A stretch of DNA of 64,000 bases from Pseudomonas mendocina. GTDB lineage: Bacteria > Pseudomonadota > Gammaproteobacteria > Pseudomonadales > Pseudomonadaceae. Position 1 is the stretch's first letter. Each line of letters begins with the position of its first letter. The notes below the pieces were generated by a model. That model was not told where the DNA came from. It worked only from the letters and a program-made list of their open reading frames with translations, and did not search any database. Positions 18,427-27,606 of this stretch are shown in pieces. Both the position numbers and the translations under genes were made by a program. Location: positions 2,728,001 to 2,792,000 of the forward strand of contig CP148074.1 in the NCBI GenBank assembly GCA_037482215.1, in the 5' to 3' direction.

Positions 18427-19160
18427 TGGCACTGGAGCTGGATAACATCCGCTTCGCCTACGGCCCACGCCTTGCTCTGCAAGACGTGGGTTTCAGCGTT
18501 GCGCCCGGTACTTTCGCCGCCCTGCTGGGCCCCAACGGCGCGGGTAAATCCACGCTTATCGCCCTGCTCACCCGCCTCTACGACCTGCAACAGGGCGAGA
18601 TTCGGGTGATGGGCCACAGCCTGCGTAAACAGCCGCGTCAGGCGTTGGCACAGCTGGGGGTGGTGTTCCAACAAAGCACGTTGGATCTGGATTTAAGCGT
18701 CGAACAGAACCTGCACTACCACGCAGCCCTGCACGGCATCGGCCGCAAAGCGGCGCAGATTCGCATTGATGAAGAGCTTGAGCGCCAGCACCTGAGCGAA
18801 CGGCGTAAAGACAAAGTGCGCGACCTCAACGGCGGCCACCGTCGCCGCGTTGAAATCGCCCGCGCCCTGCTACACCGCCCGCAACTGTTGCTGTTGGATG
18901 AAGCCAGCGTCGGCCTCGACCCGGCCAGCCGTTTAGCGCTCAACCAGCACGTGCGTCAACTGTGCAGCGACAGCGGCCTTGCCGTGCTGTGGACCACTCA
19001 CCTGCTGGATGAAATCCACGACAGCGACGCGCTGTTCCTGCTCAACCGCAGCCGACTGGTTGCGCAAGGCACCGTGCAAAGCATCCGCGTGGATGGGGAG
19101 AGCGACTTGGCCGCCAGCTTCGCCCGCCTGACCGCAAACCCCGAAGCGGGCGCACGATGA
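18423..19160 (+). CDS. pedB: ABC transporter ATPase of PQQ-associated system (PedB-like)
   Basis: 245 residues. Walker A GPNGAGKS at 36-43, Q-loop FQQ, Walker B LLLLDEASVGLDP, H-loop TTH. The signature is LNGGH rather than LSGGQ, a real departure from consensus. Start at 18423 in the ATGA overlap; a second ATG follows directly. It pairs with the ABC-2-type permease 16 bp downstream. Confidence 0.88.
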   Translation: MMALELDNIRFAYGPRLALQDVGFSVAPGTFAALLGPNGAGKSTLIALLTRLYDLQQGEIRVMGHSLRKQPRQALAQLGVVFQQSTLDLDLSVEQNLHYHAALHGIGRKAAQIRIDEELERQHLSERRKDKVRDLNGGHRRRVEIARALLHRPQLLLLDEASVGLDPASRLALNQHVRQLCSDSGLAVLWTTHLLDEIHDSDALFLLNRSRLVAQGTVQSIRVDGESDLAASFARLTANPEAGAR

Positions 19161-19176
19161 TTTTCGGAGTGTTGTA

Positions 19177-19968
19177 ATGAATGCCTACTGGTATTGCCTC
19201 AAAGGCATCGTGCTGCGCGAATGGCTGCGCTTCGTTCTGCAACGCAGCCGCTTTCTCAGCGCACTGGTGCGACCATTACTGTGGCTGCTGGTGTTTGCCG
19301 CCGGTTTCCGTGCCGCGCTGGGGATCGCCATTATCGCCCCGTATGACACCTACATCACCTATGAGACTTACATCGTGCCGGGCCTGGCCTGCATGATCTT
19401 GCTGTTCAACGGCATGCAAGGCTCGCTGTCCATGGTCTACGACCGGGAAATGGGCAGCATGCGCGTGCTGCTCACAAGCCCGCTGCCCAGAGCGTTTCTG
19501 CTGGCCGCCAAACTGCTGGCCATCGCCCTGATCTCGCTGTTACAGGTCTACGCCTTCCTCGGTATCGCCTGGCTGTATGGCGTGCAACCACCCGCCTGGG
19601 GCCTGCTGGCTGCTTTGCCTGCGCTGTTGCTAGTCGCCCTTTTGCTCAGCGCACTGGGCCTGTTGCTGTCCAACGGCATCCGCCAGTTGGAGAACTTTGC
19701 CGGGGTGATGAACTTCGTCATCTTCCCTATGTTCTTCCTCTCCTCTGCGCTGTACCCGCTGTGGAAGATGAAGGAAGCCAGCGAATGGCTGTACTGGCTG
19801 TGCTCCATTAATCCCTTCACCCACGCCACTGAACTGGTGCGCTTCGCCCTCTATGAGCGGGTAAATGGCCTGGCACTGGGGATTTGCGTGGGACTGACGC
19901 TGCTGTTCGCTACATTGGCGGTGCTGACGTTTAACCCGCAACATGCGGCGCTGAGAAAGGGCTCGTAG
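19177..19968 (+). CDS. pedC: ABC-2 type permease of PQQ-associated system (PedC-like)
   Basis: 263 residues with six predicted membrane helices and the ABC-2 pattern VYDREMGSMRVLLTSPLPR and NFVIFPMFFLSSALYPL. ABC-2 permeases usually export, which sits oddly with a proposed uptake role for the P. putida relative. GGAG lies upstream of the ATG. Last gene of the operon; no terminator obvious. Confidence 0.85.
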   Translation: MNAYWYCLKGIVLREWLRFVLQRSRFLSALVRPLLWLLVFAAGFRAALGIAIIAPYDTYITYETYIVPGLACMILLFNGMQGSLSMVYDREMGSMRVLLTSPLPRAFLLAAKLLAIALISLLQVYAFLGIAWLYGVQPPAWGLLAALPALLLVALLLSALGLLLSNGIRQLENFAGVMNFVIFPMFFLSSALYPLWKMKEASEWLYWLCSINPFTHATELVRFALYERVNGLALGICVGLTLLFATLAVLTFNPQHAALRKGS

Positions 19969-20059
19969 GTTCTGTACGAAAAAGTCCAGGCAACACATCC
20001 CTGGCATGACAAAACTGCGATCAACGCGGTACGGTGCAGCGCTTACAAAAGGAGGTTGT

Positions 20060-20179
20060 ATGGCGCTGCACTTCTGTTTACCGACGGCTGAACTCGACAC
20101 ATCCACACTCAACGCTCCCACGCACTTATTGCGCTCAAGCCATACGCTTGCCATTCACCTGTTCTGGAGCGCGCAATGA
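20060..20179 (+). CDS. Probable leader peptide coupled to CPBP gene
   Basis: A 39-codon frame not long enough for routine ORF calling. It has the strongest Shine-Dalgarno of this region (AGGAGG at 20050-20055, 4 nt before the ATG), and its stop TGA overlaps the ATG of the CPBP gene in an ATGA. The peptide begins MALHFCLPTAELD and has no recognised domain. The layout suggests translational coupling, with the peptide possibly regulating the next gene. Alternative: a fortuitous frame. Confidence 0.5.
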   Translation: MALHFCLPTAELDTSTLNAPTHLLRSSHTLAIHLFWSAQ

Positions 20180-20964
20180 CTCATCCCAATACACCACTGC
20201 TGTCCCTACAATTCCGCCTCGTTCTGCCAATGCTCTGCCTGGCATTCGGCTATGGGCTTGGCTTCATTCAACCGACTGGGTTAGCACTGGCGGTGTTGCT
20301 CAGCGCTCTACTCTTACTGGGTGAGAAATCCCTGCCGACGGGTGTTTGGTGGCTGCTGGCTTTGCTCGGCTGCGCAGCGTTGGTATTTCATTTGCTACCG
20401 GGGTTTGGCAGCACCACGCTCTGGCCTGCACGCCAACTCAGTGATGATGCGCCGCCTTATAGCCTTAGGTTTGGCTGGGGCAAACTAACCGCTGGAATAA
20501 TCCTGCTGGCCTGGTGGCTAGGCCAACCCCGCAAAACGCTGAGTAATCCTAAACAAACCGCCTTGGTCGCCCTCACCACTTTAATTGCAGTGCCCCTACT
20601 TGCACTGGGCACCGGCTTGGTCGGCTGGCAGCCCAAGTGGCCGGAAGGCTTAGGCTTGTGGCTGCTGGTAAATTTAGGCGTGGTATCACTGGCTGAGGAA
20701 TTGCTCTTCCGTGGCCTGCTACAAACCCAATTGGTGCGCTGGCTCGGCGCTTGGACGGGCATCGGCATCAGCACGGCTATTTTTGCAGCCGTCCACCTAC
20801 CCTTCAGCCCCCTCTTCGCCTTGCTCGCCGGCGTTGCCGGGCTGGGTTACGGCTTGGTGTACCACTTCAGCGGCCGTATCAGCCTGGCGATAGCCCTGCA
20901 TCTGGCAGTAAATACTCTGCACATCTTGCTGCTGAGCTATCCGCTGCGGTTGCCGGTGTACTAA
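20176..20964 (+). CDS. CPBP family (Abi/CAAX-protease-like) membrane protein
   Basis: 262 residues with about eight membrane helices. Family motifs: EELLFRGLL (motif 1, about residues 175-183), FAAVHLPFSP (motif 2, His) and LAIALHLAVNT (motif 3). These Glu/His residues form the Rce1-like metalloprotease site. Substrate unknown. The start overlaps the stop of a 39-codon frame with a strong ribosome site, and no other ribosome site is visible for this gene. Confidence 0.85.
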   Translation: MTHPNTPLLSLQFRLVLPMLCLAFGYGLGFIQPTGLALAVLLSALLLLGEKSLPTGVWWLLALLGCAALVFHLLPGFGSTTLWPARQLSDDAPPYSLRFGWGKLTAGIILLAWWLGQPRKTLSNPKQTALVALTTLIAVPLLALGTGLVGWQPKWPEGLGLWLLVNLGVVSLAEELLFRGLLQTQLVRWLGAWTGIGISTAIFAAVHLPFSPLFALLAGVAGLGYGLVYHFSGRISLAIALHLAVNTLHILLLSYPLRLPVY

Positions 20965-21216
20965 AAACATTACAAGAAAAGTAAGGCGACTCAACGAAAC
21001 CAAGCGGTCGCATTCTTAGGAGCAGGCAAAATTGAGTTCAAGTCAGAGATTTTTAAAAGTTTTTACCCACAAAACAATCCTAATTATAAAACCGACCAAA
21101 AAAACTGAAAATATGTACCCTCAACGCACCCAAACAGAACATTCGAACCAATCAAACACAAAATAAGAATTTCAAGCAACCGCACACACTAACACCAACA
21201 AAAACTGGCGTATTAC

Positions 21217-22134
21217 ATGAACCATCACAAGAATCGACTGATTTGCTTTTTGGATGTGCTTGGTTACTCATCCATGATCGAAAAACTTGGCATCGAAGAA
21301 ATTTACAAAAGATACTCAAACTTTATTGACATCGCCAGAGATGAGGTCTTCTTCGGAAAGCCCATGAACTATGAAGGACCAAGCACCAACTTTGAAATTT
21401 CAGAAATTGCATCGGACTCCATACTACTAATCTCTCACGACACAAATGACACTGTATCCAATTGCAACTTTGTAGGAGCAATCCATTTATTCTTAGAACT
21501 AGGTTTAGCGAAAGGATTCATGTTTCGCGGCGCAATATCCCGGGGAGACATAATTTATGACGCCGATAGAAGAATATCCTTAAGCAGGGAATTTAACAAA
21601 CTGGCGAAGTTCGAGCCACGCATGAATGCACCAATGTGCGTAATCTTAGATGAAGCAAAGGAAATAATACTTGAATCACTACTCGGTGAGAGCGCATTAA
21701 CTGCTGGCGTGGCCATCTCAAAATCTTTGCCAGTAGTAAAATGGGCCGTCCCAATGAAAAGCAATTGCGAAATGAATCTATGGTGCATCAACTACACCTA
21801 CTTCAGCAGCCAAATTGAAATATCTGCAGCGATAGAATACCTATCAGGTGACACAGAAAAACAAAACAACTTTATTAACTATCTTGAATACCTAAAACCA
21901 CTACCCGAAGAAATACTAATACCAATAAGCCAAGAAAATAATAGAACCTTCATGAAAATAATGAAAACTAGGAGCGGCGCACGGGTAGCTCTAACAGATG
22001 ACAATGGAGTTATACAAAGGCTAAATCAATTGAGCTTTCCAAAAACCTTCATTGAGCCACCTGAAAAAGTAAAAATAACCTTTGACCCTGAAACCAAAAA
22101 GATCGACTTCAGAGCAGAAGGATCGTGGTACTAA
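21217..22134 (+). CDS. Orphan protein with class III nucleotidyl cyclase-like motifs
   Basis: 305 residues, not a named family I can assign. The N-terminal half reads like a class III cyclase core: hydrophobic strand plus Asp13 in CFLDVLGYS (compare ADIVGFT), Asp67 in EIASDSILLI (compare GDAVMA) and RGAISRGD at 104-111 (compare RIGIHTG). The two Asp are where cyclases bind metal. The C-terminal part (about 190-305) has no recognised domain. The gene and its flanks are distinctly A+T-rich with codon use unlike neighbours, suggesting transfer. No obvious effector gene is adjacent, so a Pycsar-type system is not supported. Confidence 0.55.
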   Translation: MNHHKNRLICFLDVLGYSSMIEKLGIEEIYKRYSNFIDIARDEVFFGKPMNYEGPSTNFEISEIASDSILLISHDTNDTVSNCNFVGAIHLFLELGLAKGFMFRGAISRGDIIYDADRRISLSREFNKLAKFEPRMNAPMCVILDEAKEIILESLLGESALTAGVAISKSLPVVKWAVPMKSNCEMNLWCINYTYFSSQIEISAAIEYLSGDTEKQNNFINYLEYLKPLPEEILIPISQENNRTFMKIMKTRSGARVALTDDNGVIQRLNQLSFPKTFIEPPEKVKITFDPETKKIDFRAEGSWY

Positions 22135-22255
22135 CTATATAAGCCACTCTCCCAAAATACGCCCCCCGTATAACGCGAGGGACTTAACTCGTAATACCAG
22201 TTAGCCCTGAAGACTAATACACCTAAATGGCCGGACACTATCTAACGAGATCGAC

Positions 22256-22918
22256 TCACCCCTCTTTCAACACCATATGCAGCGCCTCTTCCGCCAACTG
22301 ATCCAACGGCATTGGGCCTTCGGGGCGGAACCAGGTGGTGGTCCAGCTCAGGGCGCCCATCAATAAGCGACGCAGGATGAAGGGGTCGGCTTTAACAAAG
22401 CCGGCTTCTTTGGCTTCGGTGAGGACTTGAAGCCAGAGCTGTTCGTACTGGTCGCGCAGTTTGAGGATAAAGGCCTGGCCTTCTTCTGACAGGGAGCGCC
22501 ATTCGTAGACCAGCACGGCCATGGCCTCGCCGGTGCCGCCCATGATGGATTGCAGTTCGCAGCGGATCAGCGCCAGTACGCGACCACGCAGATCAGTGGC
22601 TTCGGCGAGTGCGGCGTGCATCAGGGCGGTGTTGTAGCGGACGGTTTCTTCCATCACCGAGCGGAGGATTTCGTCCTTGCTTTTAAAGTGGTGGAAGATG
22701 CTGCCGGACTGAATCCCCACTGCACTGGCCAGATCGCGCACGGTGGTGCGTTCGTAGCCTTTGCTGCGGAACAGGTGCGCGGCGGTTTGCAACAGCTTGC
22801 CACGGGCACTCTCCGGATCAGTTATCTGCCCGCTGCTGACCAGTTCATGCAATACGGCCTGGGCTTTCTGTTCATCCACTTCTTTGTTCTCCAACAACCT
22901 GATAAGCCAGCTACGCAT
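22256..22918 (-). CDS. atuR: TetR family repressor of the atu cluster
   Basis: 220 residues. TetR HTH at about 40-85 (KLLQTAAHLFRSKGYERTTVRDLASAVGIQSGSIFHHFKSK, split here by position only) and a ligand-binding helical domain. It is divergent from atuA, and two 17-bp identical operators lie in the shared promoter region, as reported for AtuR of P. aeruginosa. The start at 22918 (MRSWLIRLL) is preferred to a longer frame from 22975. The inducer in the known system is a terpenoid pathway intermediate. Confidence 0.85.
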   Translation of the reverse strand: MRSWLIRLLENKEVDEQKAQAVLHELVSSGQITDPESARGKLLQTAAHLFRSKGYERTTVRDLASAVGIQSGSIFHHFKSKDEILRSVMEETVRYNTALMHAALAEATDLRGRVLALIRCELQSIMGGTGEAMAVLVYEWRSLSEEGQAFILKLRDQYEQLWLQVLTEAKEAGFVKADPFILRRLLMGALSWTTTWFRPEGPMPLDQLAEEALHMVLKEG

Positions 22919-23004
22919 CGTGTAAACCGGCCGCAAGTGCCCGAGTGCCGTGCCATTGAACTGACATAAACGCAATTGGGGGGGAATTTATGCGCTACCG
23001 ACCA

Positions 23005-23021
23005 ACCAAGCAAGCGCTTGG
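23005..23021 (+). promoter_or_regulatory. AtuR operator 1
   Basis: ACCAAGCAAGCGCTTGG, containing the perfect palindrome CAAGCGCTTG. The exact reverse complement occurs at 23061-23077. AtuR of P. aeruginosa is known to bind two inverted repeats in this intergenic region. Confidence 0.75.
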
Positions 23022-23060
23022 CACAATTTTCACAAAGAAACACAAACAGGGTCTTTTCAA

Positions 23061-23077
23061 CCAAGCGCTTGCTTGGT
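23061..23077 (-). promoter_or_regulatory. AtuR operator 2
   Basis: Reverse complement of operator 1 (17/17 identical), 42 bp before the atuA start. The sites are 56 bp apart (start to start) in opposite orientation. Confidence 0.75.
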
Positions 23078-23118
23078 AGCCTTCATTTCACCCTATTCCT
23101 GTGTTGCGGGCTATTCCA

Positions 23119-24906
23119 ATGACAAAAACAGTACGCATCGGCTGCGCTTCCGCCTTCTGGGGCGACACCTCCACTGCTGCTGCCCAACTGGTACGCGGTG
23201 CCACTATTGATTATCTGGTTTTCGACTATCTGGCCGAGATCACCATGTCGATCATGGCGGGCGCCAAGATGAAGAAGCCGGACGAAGGCTATGCCAAAGA
23301 CTTCGTCGAAGTACTGGCCCCGCTGTTGGGTGAGATCGCCGAGAAAAAAATCCGCGTGATCAGCAACGCCGGTGGGGTTAACCCGACGGCTTGCGCCGCC
23401 GCCATGGCCGCAGCCTGCGAGAAAGCTGGTGTCAGCCTGAAGATTGCTGTGCTGCACGGCGACAACCTGCAACCTAAGCTGGGCGAATTGGCCAAGGCCG
23501 GTACTAAAGAGATGTTCAACGGCAACCCGCTGCCGCCCTTCTGCGTTTCCATGAACGCTTACCTCGGCGCGCCGGGCATTACAGCCGCCTTGGAACAAGG
23601 TGCAGATATTGTGATCACCGGCCGCGTGGTCGACAGCGCAGTCGTCAGCGGCGCCATGGTGCATGAGTTCGGCTGGGACTGGAGCGACTTCGACAAGTTG
23701 GCGCAAGCCGCGCTCGCGGGTCACTTGGTTGAGTGTGGTGCCCAAAGCACCGGGGGCAACTTCACCGACTGGCGCGATGTGCCGGATTACGAGCACATCG
23801 GCTTCCCGATTATTGAGGCCAGCGCAGACGGCAGCTTCACCATCAGCAAGCCGGAAGGCACTGGCGGTCTGGTCACGCCGTTCACCGTGGGCGAGCAGAT
23901 GCTCTATGAAATCGGCAACCCACGCGCTTACCTGCTGCCGGACGTGATTTGCGATTTCAGCGAAGTAAAGCTGGAGCAAGTCACCGAAAACGTGGTGTCG
24001 GTTAAAGGCGCCAAAGGCCTGCCACCGACTGATCAGTACAAAGTCAGCGCCACTCACCCGGATGGCTTCCGCTGCACTGCCAGCTGCTTGCTGGCCGGTA
24101 TCGACGCCGTGGCCAAGGCCGAGCGCGTGAGCCAGGCGATCATCAATAAGACTCAGGAAATGTTCATCGAGCGCGGCTGGGGCCCTTACCGCGATGTGAA
24201 TATTGAGCTGCTGGGCACCGAGGCCACTTACGGCCCACAAGGCCAGCGCAAAGACACCCGCGAAGTGATCGTGAAACTGGCCGTCAGCCACGCCAAGAAG
24301 GAAGCACTGGTGCTGTTCTCCCGCGAGATCGCCCAAGCCTCGACCGGTATGGCTCCGGGCCTGACCGGCATCGTCGGCGGCCGCCCGACGGTTTACCCGA
24401 TCATCCGCCTGTTCTCTTTCCTCGCCGACAAGAGCGCGTGCAACCTGGAAGTGGAAATCAACGGCGAGCGCACACCGGTTAGCCTGCCTGAACTCCCTGC
24501 CTACAACGCTGAGCTGATCGGCGCTGATGTGGCCGTCGCCCAACCGCAGGGCCAGGGCGAAGTCACTGTACCGCTGGTGAAACTGGCCGTGGCCCGTTCG
24601 GGTGACAAAGGCAACCACAGCAACATCGGTGTGATGGCCCGTAAAGCCGAGTACCTGCCTTGGATTGCTGCGGCGCTGACTGAAGGTGCGGTGGCCGACT
24701 GGATGGGCCACACCTTGGAAGGCGACAAGAGCAAAGTCAGCCGCTGGCATTTGCCGGGCACTAACAGCCTGAACTTCCTGCTGGAAAATGCACTGGGCGG
24801 CGGTGGTGTTGCCTCTCTACGCATCGACCCACAAGGCAAGGCCTTTGCTCAGCAACTGCTGGAGTTTCCGGTATCCGTACCGAAGGCGTTGGCTGAATCG
24901 TTGTAG
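23119..24906 (+). CDS. atuA: Acyclic terpene utilization protein AtuA (DUF1446)
   Basis: 595 residues. The N-terminal DUF1446 domain begins [14 protein letters not shown] with [18 protein letters not shown] and [12 protein letters not shown]; the C-terminal domain contains [20 protein letters not shown], typical of AtuA. AtuA is required for growth on citronellol/geraniol, but its reaction is not settled. The start at 23119 (MTKTVRIG) is chosen by homology; it lacks a strong ribosome site. First gene of atuABCDEF(G). Confidence 0.92.
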   Translation: MTKTVRIGCASAFWGDTSTAAAQLVRGATIDYLVFDYLAEITMSIMAGAKMKKPDEGYAKDFVEVLAPLLGEIAEKKIRVISNAGGVNPTACAAAMAAACEKAGVSLKIAVLHGDNLQPKLGELAKAGTKEMFNGNPLPPFCVSMNAYLGAPGITAALEQGADIVITGRVVDSAVVSGAMVHEFGWDWSDFDKLAQAALAGHLVECGAQSTGGNFTDWRDVPDYEHIGFPIIEASADGSFTISKPEGTGGLVTPFTVGEQMLYEIGNPRAYLLPDVICDFSEVKLEQVTENVVSVKGAKGLPPTDQYKVSATHPDGFRCTASCLLAGIDAVAKAERVSQAIINKTQEMFIERGWGPYRDVNIELLGTEATYGPQGQRKDTREVIVKLAVSHAKKEALVLFSREIAQASTGMAPGLTGIVGGRPTVYPIIRLFSFLADKSACNLEVEINGERTPVSLPELPAYNAELIGADVAVAQPQGQGEVTVPLVKLAVARSGDKGNHSNIGVMARKAEYLPWIAAALTEGAVADWMGHTLEGDKSKVSRWHLPGTNSLNFLLENALGGGGVASLRIDPQGKAFAQQLLEFPVSVPKALAESL

Positions 24907-24920
24907 GGCTTGAGATGGTC

Positions 24921-25014
24921 ACGGTGGATCGGTGAAGCGCGGGCTACGCGCCCCGATCCACCCTACGGGACTGGCGAACACTGTGTAGGGTGGATGGCGC
25001 TTTATTCATCCACC
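24921..25014. repeat. REP-like repeat pair in atuA-atuB spacer
   Basis: Two units: GGTGGATCGG...CCGATCCACCCTAC (24921-24966) and GTAGGGTGGAT...ATCCACC (24985-25014). Each folds into a hairpin. Same family as 28778, 29796 and, more distantly, 11827. Confidence 0.7.
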
Positions 25015-25071
25015 AGCTTCTGGCAGAAGGCACCACAAGACTTCTGCCTTATGAATAGGACAAAAACAACA

Positions 25072-25935
25072 ATGGCATATGACTCAGTCTTCAAGCCCGG
25101 CCTGTTCAGCGGTCAGACCATCGTGGTCACCGGTGGCGGCAGTGGCATTGGTCGCTGCGTAGCCCATGAGCTGGCCCATCTGGGTGCCCATGTGGTGCTG
25201 GTAGGACGCAAACTGGAGAAGCTGGAAAAGACCGCAGCGGAGATTCGTGAAGACGGCGGCGAAGTCAGCTTCCACGCCTGCGACATCCGTGATGAAGAAG
25301 CGGTCAAGGCTATGGTCAAGGCGATCATCGCTGAGCGCGGGCAGATTCATCATCTGGTCAATAACGCCGGCGGCCAGTTCCCTGCCCCTCTGATTGGCAT
25401 CAACCAGAAAGGCTTTGAGGCCGTGGTACGGACCAATCTGGTGGGTGGCTTCCTCATTGCTAAAGAAGTGTTTATGCAAAGCATGAGCAAGCATGGCGGC
25501 AGCATCGTCAACATGCTGGCTGATATGTGGGGTGGCATGCCGGGCATGGGCCACTCTGGTGCAGCCCGTGCCGGTATGGAGAACTTCACCAAGACTGCCG
25601 CGTACGAGTGGGGCCATGCCGGTGTGCGGGTCAACGCCGTGGCGCCGGGCTGGGTGGCCTCAAGTGGCATGGACACTTACCCGGAGTCGATGAAAACCAT
25701 GATCCGTAACCTGAAGGATCACGTGCCGCTGCAACGCATTGGTACCGAATCCGAGATTGCTGCGGCCATCGTCTTCTTGCTCTCCCCTGGCGCCAACTTC
25801 ATCAGCGGTAACACCATCCGCATTGATGGCGCCGCCAGCCAGGGCACCCGCGCCTGGACCCTCGGCAAAGCGAGGAACAGCGAGTCCTATAACGGTTTCC
25901 ACCGGGCCTATTTGCCTGAAGTGTTCAAGGAGTAA
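25072..25935 (+). CDS. atuB: AtuB, PECR-like short-chain dehydrogenase/reductase
   Basis: 287 residues. NAD(P)-binding TGGGSGIG near residue 17. The usual Tyr-x3-Lys is replaced by HSGAARAG, as in peroxisomal trans-2-enoyl-CoA reductase (PECR) and dienoyl-CoA reductases, so it is likely to act on an enoyl-CoA or a related acyl-CoA rather than as a classical alcohol dehydrogenase. Second gene of the atu operon, separated from atuA by a REP-like element. The start at 25072 (MAYDSV) has AGGA upstream. Confidence 0.88.
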   Translation: MAYDSVFKPGLFSGQTIVVTGGGSGIGRCVAHELAHLGAHVVLVGRKLEKLEKTAAEIREDGGEVSFHACDIRDEEAVKAMVKAIIAERGQIHHLVNNAGGQFPAPLIGINQKGFEAVVRTNLVGGFLIAKEVFMQSMSKHGGSIVNMLADMWGGMPGMGHSGAARAGMENFTKTAAYEWGHAGVRVNAVAPGWVASSGMDTYPESMKTMIRNLKDHVPLQRIGTESEIAAAIVFLLSPGANFISGNTIRIDGAASQGTRAWTLGKARNSESYNGFHRAYLPEVFKE

Positions 25936-25940
25936 ATCTG

Positions 25941-27557
25941 ATGCCAGTTATCCAGTCGGAAATTGACGTTCACGGCGAAGGGTTCGCCCAGAACCGTGAA
26001 GCCATGCTCGCTGCCATCCAGAGCTTCCGTGAAGTCGAACAAAAGGTGTTGGATAAGGCCAATGAAGCCAAAGCCAAATTCGAGCGCCGTGGCCAGCTGT
26101 TGCCCCGCGAACGCCTGAACCTGCTGCTCGATCCGGGCGCGCCGTTCCTTGAGCTGTCCTCCCTGGCCGGTTACAAGCTGCACGATGACAAAGACGGCAG
26201 CATGGCCGGTGGCGGCATCATCGCTGGTATTGGCTACATCTCAGGCGTGCGCTGCCTGGTGCTGGCCAACAACAGCGCCATCAAGGGCGGCACCATTTCG
26301 CCAACTGGCCTGAAGAAATCCCTGCGCCTGCAACAGGTCGCCTTTGAAAACAAACTGCCGGTGGTGACGCTGGCCGAGTCCGGCGGTGCCAACCTGAACT
26401 ACGCGGCGGACATCTTCGTTGAAGGTGCTCGCGGCTTCGCCAACCAAGCGCGTATGTCGGCCATGGGCCTGCCGCAAATCACCGTGGTGCACGGTTCCAG
26501 CACCGCCGGTGGCGCATACCAACCAGGCCTTTCAGACTACGTTGTGGTGGTGCGCGGCAAGGCCAAGATGTTCCTCGCTGGCCCGCCTCTGCTGAAGGCT
26601 GCTACAGGTGAGATCGCCACCGATGAACAACTGGGCGGCGCCGAGATGCACGCCCAAGTGGCCGGTACCGCTGAATACCTGGCTGAGAACGATGCCGATG
26701 GCGTGCGCCTGGCCCGCGAAATTCTCGGCATGCTGCCGTGGAATGCCCAGCTCCCCGCCCGCCCGCAAAAGACCTGGCGCGAGCCGCTGTATCCGGCTGA
26801 AGAGCTGCTGGGCATCGTGCCCAACGACGCAAAAAAGCCCTACGACGTGCGCGAAATCATCGCCCGCATCGCTGACGGCTCCGAGTTCCTCGACTTTAAA
26901 AACGAGTTCGACAGCCAGACCGTGTGCGGACACCTTGCCATTGAAGGCCAGCCCTGCGGCTTTATCGGCAACAACGGCCCGATCACGCCGCGTGGTGCGG
27001 CTAAGGCGGCTCAATTCATCCAACTGTGCGAACAGAGCAATACGCCGATTCTGTTCTTCCACAACACCACCGGCTTTATGGTCGGCACCGAGTCTGAGCA
27101 GAACGGTGTGATTAAGCACGGCTCGAAGATGATCCAGGCGGTGGCCAATGCCACCGTGCCGAAGCTGACCATCGTTGTCGGCGGCTCTTACGGTGCCGGT
27201 AACTACGCCATGTGCGGCCGTGGCCTGGACCCGCGCTTTATCTTCGCCTGGCCGAACAGCCGTACCGCCGTTATGGGTGGCGCACAGGCCGGTAAGGTGC
27301 TGCGTATCGTCACTGAAGACAAACACGCAAAAGAAGGCAAAGAAGCCGACCCGAAAATGCTCGACATGCTGGAGCAAGTGACTGCGCAGAAGCTCGACAG
27401 CCAGTCCACCGCGCTGTACGGCACCGCCAGCTTGTGGGATGACGGCCTGATCGACCCACGTGACACGCGCAAGCTGCTGGGTTTCTTGCTCGACATTTGC
27501 GAAGAGGCGCGTATCCGCCCATTGAAGTCCAACACATTTGGTGTGGCCCGCCTGTAA
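25941..27557 (+). CDS. atuC: Geranyl-CoA carboxylase beta (carboxyltransferase) subunit
   Basis: 538 residues, the usual length of acyl-CoA carboxylase carboxyltransferase subunits. It carries the N and C carboxyltransferase halves, with GGGIIAGIGYISG, ESGGANL and GSSTAGGAYQPG in the first, and GSYGAGNYAMCGRG and AWPNSRTAVMGG in the second. With AtuF it carboxylates cis-geranyl-CoA to isohexenylglutaconyl-CoA. It begins 5 bp after atuB. Confidence 0.9.
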   Translation: MPVIQSEIDVHGEGFAQNREAMLAAIQSFREVEQKVLDKANEAKAKFERRGQLLPRERLNLLLDPGAPFLELSSLAGYKLHDDKDGSMAGGGIIAGIGYISGVRCLVLANNSAIKGGTISPTGLKKSLRLQQVAFENKLPVVTLAESGGANLNYAADIFVEGARGFANQARMSAMGLPQITVVHGSSTAGGAYQPGLSDYVVVVRGKAKMFLAGPPLLKAATGEIATDEQLGGAEMHAQVAGTAEYLAENDADGVRLAREILGMLPWNAQLPARPQKTWREPLYPAEELLGIVPNDAKKPYDVREIIARIADGSEFLDFKNEFDSQTVCGHLAIEGQPCGFIGNNGPITPRGAAKAAQFIQLCEQSNTPILFFHNTTGFMVGTESEQNGVIKHGSKMIQAVANATVPKLTIVVGGSYGAGNYAMCGRGLDPRFIFAWPNSRTAVMGGAQAGKVLRIVTEDKHAKEGKEADPKMLDMLEQVTAQKLDSQSTALYGTASLWDDGLIDPRDTRKLLGFLLDICEEARIRPLKSNTFGVARL

Positions 27558-27606
27558 TCGAGCCGCAGTCCTGAACTGACACTTTTTGAAAGAAGGAATA
27601 ACAACG

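Noticed and set aside
21217..22134. Pycsar anti-phage system
   Set aside because: Only a cyclase-like protein is present; no TM, TIR or other effector gene lies beside it.
23083..24750. 555-codon open frame on the minus strand opposite atuA
   Set aside because: Shadow of a high-G+C gene; no ribosome site, no family features, and it is fully covered by the well-supported atuA.
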